Assembly: GCA_946402275.1 (NCBI GenBank)
Contig: CAMIVY010000008.1
Coordinates: 1-64,000, forward strand
Length of the DNA: 64,000 bases
Origin: an uncultured Prevotella sp.
Lineage (GTDB): Bacteria; Bacteroidota; Bacteroidia; Bacteroidales; Bacteroidaceae
Direction of reading: 5' to 3'
Part shown: positions 45,266 through 51,940 of the stretch, piece after piece
Position numbering within the stretch: the stretch's first letter is position 1
Layout: the number at the start of each line of letters is the position of its first letter
The notes under the pieces: generated by a model
Told to the model about the DNA's origin: nothing
The model's database searches: none
Seen by the model: only the letters and a program-made list of their open reading frames with translations
Program-made: the position numbers and the translations under genes

Positions 45266-46339
45266 ATGAAAGTAAAAAAGAGGCGGATGCCTGCCGAATG
45301 GGAACCCCAGAGTGCCGTGCAGCTGACGTGGCCGCACGAGGGTACTGATTGGGCTCCTATCCTGCCTGAAATCACGGCAGTCTATGAGGAAATGGCGCGT
45401 GAAATCCGTAAGCGCGAAGATGTGTTGATTGTTGCACCCAAAGAGTTTCAATCCGAACTCTTACCTCTTACCTCTCACCTCTTACCTCTCACTTCCAACG
45501 ACACGTGGGCTCGCGATCACGGCTTCATCACCGTTGAAGAGGCTTCAGCCCTCAGCCCTCAGACCTCAGACCTCATCCTCCTTGACTTCCAGTTCAACGG
45601 ATGGGGTGAGAAGTTTGAAGCCGGACTCGACAATCAGATTAACAAGCATCTCTTTGACAGCGAACTGGTAAAGGGTATCTACGAGCCTCATCTGGACTTT
45701 GTTCTGGAGGGAGGAAGTATCGAGAGCGACGGCAAGGGCACTGTTTTCACTACCGCCTGCTGTCTGCTGGCTCCTCATCGCAACCAGCCTCTCACAGCAC
45801 AACAGATAGAGGACCGTCTGAAGGAGTACCTAGGTGCCGAGCGCATCGTATGGCTTCATCACGGCTCATTGATAGGCGATGATACCGACGGACATATCGA
45901 CACGCTGGTGCGCATCTGTCCCGACGACACCTTATTATATACAGGAGGCGACGCTGACCATCCTGACCTCGCACGCATGGAAGAAGAACTGCAGGCACTA
46001 CGGACGATGGAAGGAAAACCGTATAGGTTGTTAAAACTACCATTACCGAGACCCATCTACGATACGACAGCCATCAACCATCCGCTCGACCCTCAGGTCG
46101 CTTTGCACCTTCAGGTCAAAGAGCCATCAGCCATCAATCGTCTGCCTGCTACATACGCCAACTACCTGGTCATCAACGGTGCAGTCCTCGTTCCCACCTA
46201 TGCCCAGCCAGACCTTGACCAAGAGGCGATGCACGTCATCCAGCAGGCTTTCCCTGACAGAGAGATTGTTGGCATTGACTGTCGGGCTGTTATCAAGCAA
46301 CATGGCAGTCTGCATTGCTGCACCATGCAATACTATTGA
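45266..46339 (+). CDS. aguA: Agmatine deiminase
   Basis: A 357-residue peptidyl-arginine-deiminase-fold enzyme with WPHEGTDW near the start, NDTWARDHGF, the His-containing HGSLIGDDTDGHIDTLVRI and the C-terminal Cys in QHGSLHCCTMQYY. It converts agmatine to N-carbamoylputrescine, which the next gene hydrolyses. Two heptad arrays add in-frame residues: LLPLTSHLLPLTS (45458-45492), just before NDTWARDHG, and SALSPQTSDL (45549-45576). The -7 box ends five bases before the ATG. Confidence 0.93.
   Translation: MKVKKRRMPAEWEPQSAVQLTWPHEGTDWAPILPEITAVYEEMAREIRKREDVLIVAPKEFQSELLPLTSHLLPLTSNDTWARDHGFITVEEASALSPQTSDLILLDFQFNGWGEKFEAGLDNQINKHLFDSELVKGIYEPHLDFVLEGGSIESDGKGTVFTTACCLLAPHRNQPLTAQQIEDRLKEYLGAERIVWLHHGSLIGDDTDGHIDTLVRICPDDTLLYTGGDADHPDLARMEEELQALRTMEGKPYRLLKLPLPRPIYDTTAINHPLDPQVALHLQVKEPSAINRLPATYANYLVINGAVLVPTYAQPDLDQEAMHVIQQAFPDREIVGIDCRAVIKQHGSLHCCTMQYY
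45458..45492. repeat. In-frame heptad array 1 within aguA
   Basis: CTCTTAC, CTCTTAC, CTCTCAC, CTCTTAC, CTCTCAC: five units, producing a seven-residue protein period. Confidence 0.85.
45549..45576. repeat. In-frame heptad array 2 within aguA
   Basis: CCCTCAG, CCCTCAG, ACCTCAG, ACCTCAT: four units, about 55 bases after the first array. Confidence 0.85.
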
Positions 46340-46340
46340 A

Positions 46341-46368
46341 GGGAAAAGTGAAAAGTGAAAAAAATGAA
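46341..46368. repeat. Heptad array across the aguB start
   Basis: GGGAAAA, GTGAAAA, GTGAAAA, AAATGAA. The last unit contains the ATG at 46364, and the array supplies the A/G-rich ribosome-binding region. Confidence 0.65.
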
Positions 46369-47239
46369 GATAGGACTGATACAACAACAGAACGTAGCTG
46401 ACGTCAAGCAGAACATGCAGCATCTGGCTACGAAGATACGCGAACTAGCTAAGCAGGGCGCAGAACTCATCGTGTTGCAGGAGTTGCACAACTCCCTGTA
46501 CTTTTGCCAGGTGGAGCATGTCGATAACTTCGACCTCGCAGAACCCATCCCAGGCCCTTCCACCGATTTCTATGGGCACCTTGCCAAAGAGTTGGGCGTC
46601 GTCATCGTCGCCTCGCTGTTCGAGCGTCGTGCCCCAGGCTTGTACCACAACACGGCAGTGGTGTTGGAAAAGGACGGAACCCTTGCCGGCAAGTACCGCA
46701 AGATGCACATCCCCGACGATCCCGCCTACTACGAGAAGTTCTACTTCACTCCTGGCGATTTGGGGTTCCACCCTATCCAGACCTCTGTAGGCCGACTGGG
46801 CGTACTGGTTTGCTGGGACCAGTGGTATCCCGAGGCAGCACGCCTCATGGCACTCCAGGGGGCCGACCTGCTGATTTATCCCACAGCCATCGGCTATGAG
46901 AGCAGTGACACCCCCGACGAACAGGAGCGCCAGCGCATGGCTTGGCAGACCGTCCAGCGTGGACATGCCGTAGCCAACGGACTGCCTGTGGTGACTGTCA
47001 ACCGTGTAGGCTTGGAGCTTGACCCCAGCCAGCAGACCAACGGCATCCAGTTCTGGGGCACCTCTTTTGTAGCAGGTCCTCAGGGTGAATTGCTTTTCGA
47101 GGCTCCCAAAGACCAAGAGGTTGCCACCATTGTCAATGTTGATATGCAGCGTTCCGAACAGGTGCGCCGCTGGTGGCCTTTCCTGCGCGACAGGAGAATA
47201 GAGAATTATGGAGAAATAACAAAACGATACATAGACTAA
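46364..47239 (+). CDS. aguB: N-carbamoylputrescine amidohydrolase
   Basis: About 291 residues of the nitrilase superfamily. The catalytic Glu is in ELIVLQELHNS, Lys in GKYRKMHIPDDPAYYEKFYFTPG and Cys in GVLVCWDQWYPEAARLMAL. It splits N-carbamoylputrescine to putrescine, CO2 and ammonia, completing the agmatine route begun by aguA. ATG 46355 is an alternative start. glnN begins two bases after its stop, so released ammonia could be re-assimilated by a co-transcribed enzyme. Confidence 0.94.
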   Translation: MKIGLIQQQNVADVKQNMQHLATKIRELAKQGAELIVLQELHNSLYFCQVEHVDNFDLAEPIPGPSTDFYGHLAKELGVVIVASLFERRAPGLYHNTAVVLEKDGTLAGKYRKMHIPDDPAYYEKFYFTPGDLGFHPIQTSVGRLGVLVCWDQWYPEAARLMALQGADLLIYPTAIGYESSDTPDEQERQRMAWQTVQRGHAVANGLPVVTVNRVGLELDPSQQTNGIQFWGTSFVAGPQGELLFEAPKDQEVATIVNVDMQRSEQVRRWWPFLRDRRIENYGEITKRYID

Positions 47240-47240
47240 A

Positions 47241-49484
47241 ATGGCAAACAATTTAAGATTTCAGGTAGTAGAAGAAGCGTTTAAGAAGCATGCCCTTGAA
47301 GTGAAGGCACCCAAGGAGCGCCCCTCAGAGTTTTTCGGCAAGTACGTCTTCACCAAACAGAAGATGTACAAATACCTGCCCGCTGAGGTTTACGATAAGA
47401 TGGTCGATGTGATAGAGAACGGCGCCCGTCTGGACCGTTCCATTGCCGATGCAGTGGCTGCAGGCATGAAGCAGTGGGCTATGGAAATGGGTGTCACCCA
47501 CTATACACACTGGTTCCAGCCGCTCACAGAAGGTACTGCCGAGAAGCACGACGCCTTCGTCGAGCACGACGGCAAGGGTGGTATGATTGAGAAATTCTCG
47601 GGCAAACTGCTCGTTCAGCAGGAACCCGATGCCTCCTCGTTCCCCAACGGTGGCATCCGCAACACCTTCGAGGCTCGCGGCTACAGTGCCTGGGATCCAA
47701 CGTCGCCTGTGTTCATCATCGACGACACCCTGTGTATCCCCACCATCTTCATCGCCTATACCGGCGAGGCTCTGGACTACAAGGCTCCCCTGCTCCGTTC
47801 GCTGCATGCCGTCGGCAAGGCTGCCAAGGACGTCTGCCGGTATTTCTACGACGACGTGACGAAGGTACAGGTCAACCTGGGTTGGGAACAGGAGTATTTC
47901 CTCGTCGATGAAGGACTCTACTCTGCCCGTCCCGACCTGCTCATGACTGGTCGCACGCTGATGGGTCACGAGAGTGCCAAGAACCAGCAGATGGACGACC
48001 ATTACTTCGGCACCATCCCCGACCGCGTACAGGCCTTTATGAAAGACCTTGAGATACAAGCCCTCGAGTTGGCCATTCCTGTGAAGACCCGTCATAACGA
48101 GGTTGCTCCCAACCAGTTTGAGTTGGCTCCTATCTTCGAGGAGTGCAACCTGGCTGTTGACCATAACATGCTGCTCATGTCGCTGATGAAGAAGGTGGCT
48201 CGCAAGCACGGATTCCGCGTGCTGCTCCACGAGAAGCCCTTCGACGGCATCAACGGCTCTGGCAAGCACAACAACTGGAGCCTGTCAACCGATACTGGAG
48301 TGCTGCTGCACGCCCCAGGCAAGACAGAAGGCCTGAATGCTGAAGAGGCTGCCAACGAGACGCTGCGCTTCGTCACATTCATCGTGGAGACGCTCATGGC
48401 GGTCTATCGCCACAACGGTCTGCTGAAGGCTTCTATCATGTCTGCCACCAATGCCCACCGTCTGGGTGGCAACGAGGCTCCTCCCGCCATCATCTCGTCG
48501 TTCCTGGGCACCCAGCTCACCGAGTTGCTCGACAAGATAGAGCGTGGTGAGACGTCGGTGGTCAAGGGCAAGAAAAACATGCAGATTGACATCCCGCAGA
48601 TTCCCGACCTCATCATCGACAATACAGACCGTAACCGCACGTCACCTTTTGCCTTCACCGGCAATCGCTTCGAGTTCCGTGCGCCAGGCTCCAGCGTCAA
48701 CTGCGCCTCAGCCATGATAGCCCTGAATGCCGCAATGGCGGAAGCACTTACCTCGTTCAAGGAGCGTGTCGATAAGAAGATTGCCGAGTTTTCAGGACGT
48801 CCTGAATACAAGGCAGGCACAGGCCACACCGCTAAGTTCCACGCCCTTGTGGAAGTGCTCCGCCAGGACATCACGACCTGCAAGCCCGTCCGCTTCGACG
48901 GCAACGGCTACTCCGAAGCATGGGTGAAAGAGGCTGCCAAGCGCGGTCTCGACGTCGAGAAGTCGTGTCCCGTCATCTTCGAGCACTACCTCGACGATTC
49001 CTCCGTCCAGATGTTCGAGAGCACCAAGGTCATGAACCGCAAGGAGCTGGAGGCCCGCAATGAGGTGAAATGGGAGATGTACGTCAAGACCGTACAGATC
49101 GAGGCCCGTGTACTCGGCGACCTCGCCATGAACCATATCATCCCCGTCTGCACGCACTACCAGTCCAAGCTCATCAAGAACGTACAGGGCATGAAGGAAG
49201 TGTTCAGCGCCGACAAGGCCGACCGCCTGTCCTCCCGTAACATGAAGCTCATTGAGGAAATCGCCGAGCGTACCGAGCGGATTGAACAGCTGGTAGAAGA
49301 CCTCACCGAGGCCCGTCGTGTTGCCAACCGCGTGGAGAACATCCACCAGCGCGCCATCCAGTATCACGATACCGTATGCCCCAAGATGGAAGACATCCGC
49401 ACAGAGATTGACAAGCTCGAACTGATTGTCGAAGACGGTCTATGGACCTTGCCCAAATACCGCGAACTGTTATTTATCAGATAA
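47241..49484 (+). CDS. glnN: Glutamine synthetase type III
   Basis: A 747-residue GSIII enzyme, about the usual length for Bacteroidetes. Signatures are MGVTHYTHWFQPLTEGTAEK, HNEVAPNQFELAPIFEECN, GINGSGKHNNWS and NRTSPFAFTGNRFEFR. It makes glutamine from glutamate and ammonia with ATP. It follows aguB by two bases, tying putrescine formation to nitrogen assimilation. High GC and strongly biased codons suggest high expression. Confidence 0.96.
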   Translation: MANNLRFQVVEEAFKKHALEVKAPKERPSEFFGKYVFTKQKMYKYLPAEVYDKMVDVIENGARLDRSIADAVAAGMKQWAMEMGVTHYTHWFQPLTEGTAEKHDAFVEHDGKGGMIEKFSGKLLVQQEPDASSFPNGGIRNTFEARGYSAWDPTSPVFIIDDTLCIPTIFIAYTGEALDYKAPLLRSLHAVGKAAKDVCRYFYDDVTKVQVNLGWEQEYFLVDEGLYSARPDLLMTGRTLMGHESAKNQQMDDHYFGTIPDRVQAFMKDLEIQALELAIPVKTRHNEVAPNQFELAPIFEECNLAVDHNMLLMSLMKKVARKHGFRVLLHEKPFDGINGSGKHNNWSLSTDTGVLLHAPGKTEGLNAEEAANETLRFVTFIVETLMAVYRHNGLLKASIMSATNAHRLGGNEAPPAIISSFLGTQLTELLDKIERGETSVVKGKKNMQIDIPQIPDLIIDNTDRNRTSPFAFTGNRFEFRAPGSSVNCASAMIALNAAMAEALTSFKERVDKKIAEFSGRPEYKAGTGHTAKFHALVEVLRQDITTCKPVRFDGNGYSEAWVKEAAKRGLDVEKSCPVIFEHYLDDSSVQMFESTKVMNRKELEARNEVKWEMYVKTVQIEARVLGDLAMNHIIPVCTHYQSKLIKNVQGMKEVFSADKADRLSSRNMKLIEEIAERTERIEQLVEDLTEARRVANRVENIHQRAIQYHDTVCPKMEDIRTEIDKLELIVEDGLWTLPKYRELLFIR

Positions 49485-49488
49485 GAAT

Positions 49489-49803
49489 ATGGAAAGCAAC
49501 AACAAGCAGCAGAGTCTGCAACTGGAATTGCCACAGGATGTGGCACAGGGAGAATATGCTAATTTTGCCATCATCACGCATTCAAGCAGTGATTTCATCA
49601 TCGACTTTGCACGAGTGCTGCCCGGGGTACCGAAAGCCCAGGTGAAGAGTCGTGTGATTCTTGCACCAGAGCATGCCAAGCGTCTGCTGGCTGCTCTTCA
49701 GGAGAACATCATGCGCTACGAGAATGAGTTTGGCACCATCCGCATTCCCAATCAGCCTGCTGTTCCCATCGCACCCTTTGACCTCAATAAAGGTGAGGCA
49801 TGA
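49489..49803 (+). CDS. DUF3467 protein
   Basis: A 104-residue protein of the DUF3467 family, recognised from GEYANFAIITHSSSDFIIDF and LPGVPKAQVKSRVILAPEHAKRLL. Function unknown. It follows glnN by four bases and ends before a terminator. A degraded copy of its last 20 codons is present at 51338-51408. ATG 49489 gives the normal family length; longer frames read back through glnN. Confidence 0.9.
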   Translation: MESNNKQQSLQLELPQDVAQGEYANFAIITHSSSDFIIDFARVLPGVPKAQVKSRVILAPEHAKRLLAALQENIMRYENEFGTIRIPNQPAVPIAPFDLNKGEA

Positions 49804-49814
49804 TTCAGTGAACC

Positions 49815-49840
49815 AGGGAACCCTCTTGGGGTTCCCTTTC
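49815..49840 (+). terminator. Terminator of the aguA-aguB-glnN-DUF3467 operon
   Basis: AGGGAACCC (49815-49823) pairs with GGGTTCCCT (49829-49837), then TTC-rich sequence. A second hairpin (about 49861-49884, CCGCAGGC with GCTTGCGG) follows. Confidence 0.75.
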
Positions 49841-49918
49841 ATTCTGATACATAAACAAAAACCGCAGGCTCATCAGGGCTTGCGGATTTCATTTGTTATT
49901 TTACACTTTCTTCTTTTC

Positions 49919-50011
49919 TTACTTTAAATACATCTTTGCATTCTTGCAGATGTACATTGCCTCGATAGCTGCTACAGCCACAACGGCCATTGAAATAATT
50001 GTCAACATCAT
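49919..50011 (-). CDS. Single-pass small membrane protein, 30 residues
   Basis: ORF reading MMLTIISMAVVAVAAIEAMY, then ICKNAKMYLK: one hydrophobic helix with a short basic tail. It is supported by a purine-rich ribosome site (GAGAAAGGAAAAG) and a TACCTTTG promoter box at 50107-50114 with a leader of about 90 bases. Small proteins of this kind are often missed. Function unknown. Confidence 0.6.
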   Translation of the reverse strand: MMLTIISMAVVAVAAIEAMYICKNAKMYLK

Positions 50012-50237
50012 AATCTTTTCCTTTCTCTAATTCTTTAAAAATTAATATGTTATCCTATCTTTTTTATTCCCACACTCTTGGGGGATCTGTTATCCTTTTG
50101 ACGATGCAAAGGTACAACACTTTTTGATACGTTGTATCTATTTTGCATCATTTTCGAAAGAAAAAGTCAGTAATTTTGATGATAATCAATACTTTGACAT
50201 AGGTCAAGGCGATCCAAATATATTTGGCTTTTTCAAG

Positions 50238-51191
50238 TCACAAGACACCATATTTGGCATCATAATAAAGGTATATCGCAACCTCTGCGACAGCGAATAG
50301 AAGCAGGAGCAAAAAGAAAAAGGGGATGAGGGCCACGAAGACGCGCCAGATGACGCTGGGGTAGCTGTAGCCCGTCAGCTGCTTGATGGGGATGAGAATC
50401 AGCAGCAGGCACAGCAGACAATAGATAATCTCCACATCCGGCCTGAAGCACAGCAGCGAGGGAATAATGTTGTAAATGATGAACATATTGATGATGTAGA
50501 CCATTGCCACGAAGCACTCAGAGAACCGCAGGTCGGGAATGGCCGGGCAGCGGCGTATCATCAGCCAGAGTGGCCAGGAGAAGAGCAGCAGGCAGGCCAG
50601 AGCCATCACCGAAGAGTGCTTTTCGCCCCATTTTCCTAATCTGTCTATTTTTTGGTCACCCGCCTTGTGTGCCAGCTTTCTCTTTCTTGCCTGTTCTGGC
50701 GTGTACTTCTTGTCATTCGTTTCCTCAGTTTCTTCCTCTGCATTCTCCTCTTTATCGTCCGAAAGTCCGAGGATTTGGTTATACGCCTTCTCGTTCACTA
50801 CACTGCGGTTGATGCCCTGGATGTTGAAGCCCGTATCGACAATCAGCGACAGCGTGCAGAGCAGGAAGAACATCTTGAAGGGTGGGAAGTAGGCCATCTG
50901 CATACCCCTGAGGTAGTCGCGTATCATGTAGCCTGGGCGCAGTATGAGGTCGCGAATGCTGCGGAACATGCCCCGGTTGCCCAGCCCCCAGACGTCGAGG
51001 TAGAGCAGGAAGGCGTTCTTAAACGAGTAGCGGACTATCTTGCACGACTGTCCGCAACGGGGACAGTAGTTGCCCTCGTAATGGGTGCTGCACGTGGCGC
51101 ACACATGTTGTTCCTCGGAGAGCGGGGCTACCTCGTGAGGCTGCTGTTCCCACTCGCGGAACCGTCTGTATTTGTTCTGTAACTTTTCCAT
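50238..51191 (-). CDS. DUF3667 zinc-ribbon membrane protein
   Basis: A 317-residue protein with a four-Cys zinc ribbon at the N-terminus (CATCSTHYEGNYCPRCGQ), a conserved amphipathic region (GMFRSIRDLILRPGYMIRDYLRG) and several membrane helices in the second half. It matches DUF3667. Function unknown. A promoter TTGG, 19 bases, TACCTTCG lies at 51199-51229. Confidence 0.85.
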   Translation of the reverse strand: MEKLQNKYRRFREWEQQPHEVAPLSEEQHVCATCSTHYEGNYCPRCGQSCKIVRYSFKNAFLLYLDVWGLGNRGMFRSIRDLILRPGYMIRDYLRGMQMAYFPPFKMFFLLCTLSLIVDTGFNIQGINRSVVNEKAYNQILGLSDDKEENAEEETEETNDKKYTPEQARKRKLAHKAGDQKIDRLGKWGEKHSSVMALACLLLFSWPLWLMIRRCPAIPDLRFSECFVAMVYIINMFIIYNIIPSLLCFRPDVEIIYCLLCLLLILIPIKQLTGYSYPSVIWRVFVALIPFFFLLLLLFAVAEVAIYLYYDAKYGVL

Positions 51192-51198
51192 TCAGCCG

Positions 51199-51229
51199 CG
51201 AAGGTACGAATAAGTGAGGACAAAACCAA
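51199..51229 (-). promoter_or_regulatory. Promoter of the DUF3667 gene
   Basis: Minus strand TTGG (51226-51229), 19 bases, TACCTTCG (51199-51206), one base off the -7 consensus. The start codon follows within about eight bases. Confidence 0.6.
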
Positions 51230-51337
51230 ATCTATTTGTTATTTTATGCCCGTGTTTTGTTATTTTATGCCTGTGGATTTGTTTTTTTTTTACCCTTAAT
51301 TCCGCAGCGTCACATCGTGCCTGGCACGGTGTGGCCT

Positions 51338-51408
51338 TTCCCAATCAGCCTGCTGCCCCTATCGCACCCTTTGACCTCAATAAAGGTGAGGCTTGATTCA
51401 GTGAATCA
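51338..51408 (+). pseudogene. Duplicated 3' tail of the DUF3467 gene
   Basis: About 70 bases match 49745-49814 with roughly half a dozen mismatches. They encode the same FPNQPAAPIAPFDLNKGEA ending and extend past the stop into GATTCAGTGAA. No upstream part of the gene is present. A new terminator hairpin (51430-51463) follows instead of the original one. Confidence 0.75.
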
Positions 51409-51429
51409 CAAAATAGTAGCAACTCTTAT

Positions 51430-51463
51430 AAGAAAGCCTAGGCATATTCGCCCGGGCTTTCTT
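51430..51463 (+). terminator. Hairpin terminator after the DUF3467 tail copy
   Basis: AAGAAAGCC (51430-51438) pairs with GGCTTTCTT (51455-51463), followed by ATTTCTTTC. It also marks the convergent end of the M15 peptidase gene. Confidence 0.65.
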
Positions 51464-51473
51464 ATTTCTTTCT

Positions 51474-51908
51474 TCATCGTTTGAAATTACTACGTCTTCG
51501 GTTCTCCGAAGATCTCACTGCGAAGTGAATCCAGACCACGTGCGCCTTCTGCTCTATCAGCAATTCATCGAAATCTTCGTTGTTCAGGTCGCTGATATCC
51601 AACAGAATCGCTGCATAGCGCAAAGCCTGTTCCATCCCGATGCAGCGGATATCTACGGCACAGCCCGTAAGGTGGTTGCTCGTAGCGACGCCTCCCACCG
51701 CCTTGTTCACCTCCTGACTTCTGAACCCACTGTTGATGATAATCGGGTCATCACCCTCCCCATACAGGTTGTTCCATCGCCTTCTCAATTGTTCTAACCA
51801 TTGGCAAAGCCTTTTTAAATTCTCTACTTGTGCCTCATTCGGCACGTTCTCAATTCCCGTTCTCGTTTTGCAAAGCTCAGCGAGACCAAAGTGCTCGCTG
51901 AGTTTCAT
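51474..51908 (-). CDS. M15-family (DD-carboxypeptidase-like) peptidase
   Basis: About 144 residues of the Peptidase_M15_3 type. The zinc-site pattern is visible as IINSGFRSQEVNKAVGG, ATSNHLTGCAVDIRCIG (His and Asp ligands) and a late WIHFAVR His. Such enzymes cut peptidoglycan cross-links and are common in phage-derived or integrative islands. Last gene of the accessory operon. MKLSEHF at 51908 is preferred over 51926 because the extra residues come from a heptad array (51913-51940). Confidence 0.82.
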   Translation of the reverse strand: MKLSEHFGLAELCKTRTGIENVPNEAQVENLKRLCQWLEQLRRRWNNLYGEGDDPIIINSGFRSQEVNKAVGGVATSNHLTGCAVDIRCIGMEQALRYAAILLDISDLNNEDFDELLIEQKAHVVWIHFAVRSSENRRRSNFKR

Positions 51909-51912
51909 TATT

Positions 51913-51940
51913 TTTTCACTTTTCATTTTTCACTTTTCCC
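51913..51940. repeat. Heptad array between the M15 and VirE genes
   Basis: TTTTCAC, TTTTCAT, TTTTCAC, TTTTCCC. Nearly the same unit as at 45216-45243. Confidence 0.8.

Noticed and set aside
47325..48269. Long minus-strand open frame opposite glnN
   Set aside because: It mirrors the high-GC codons of glnN; the plus-strand protein has full family motifs.
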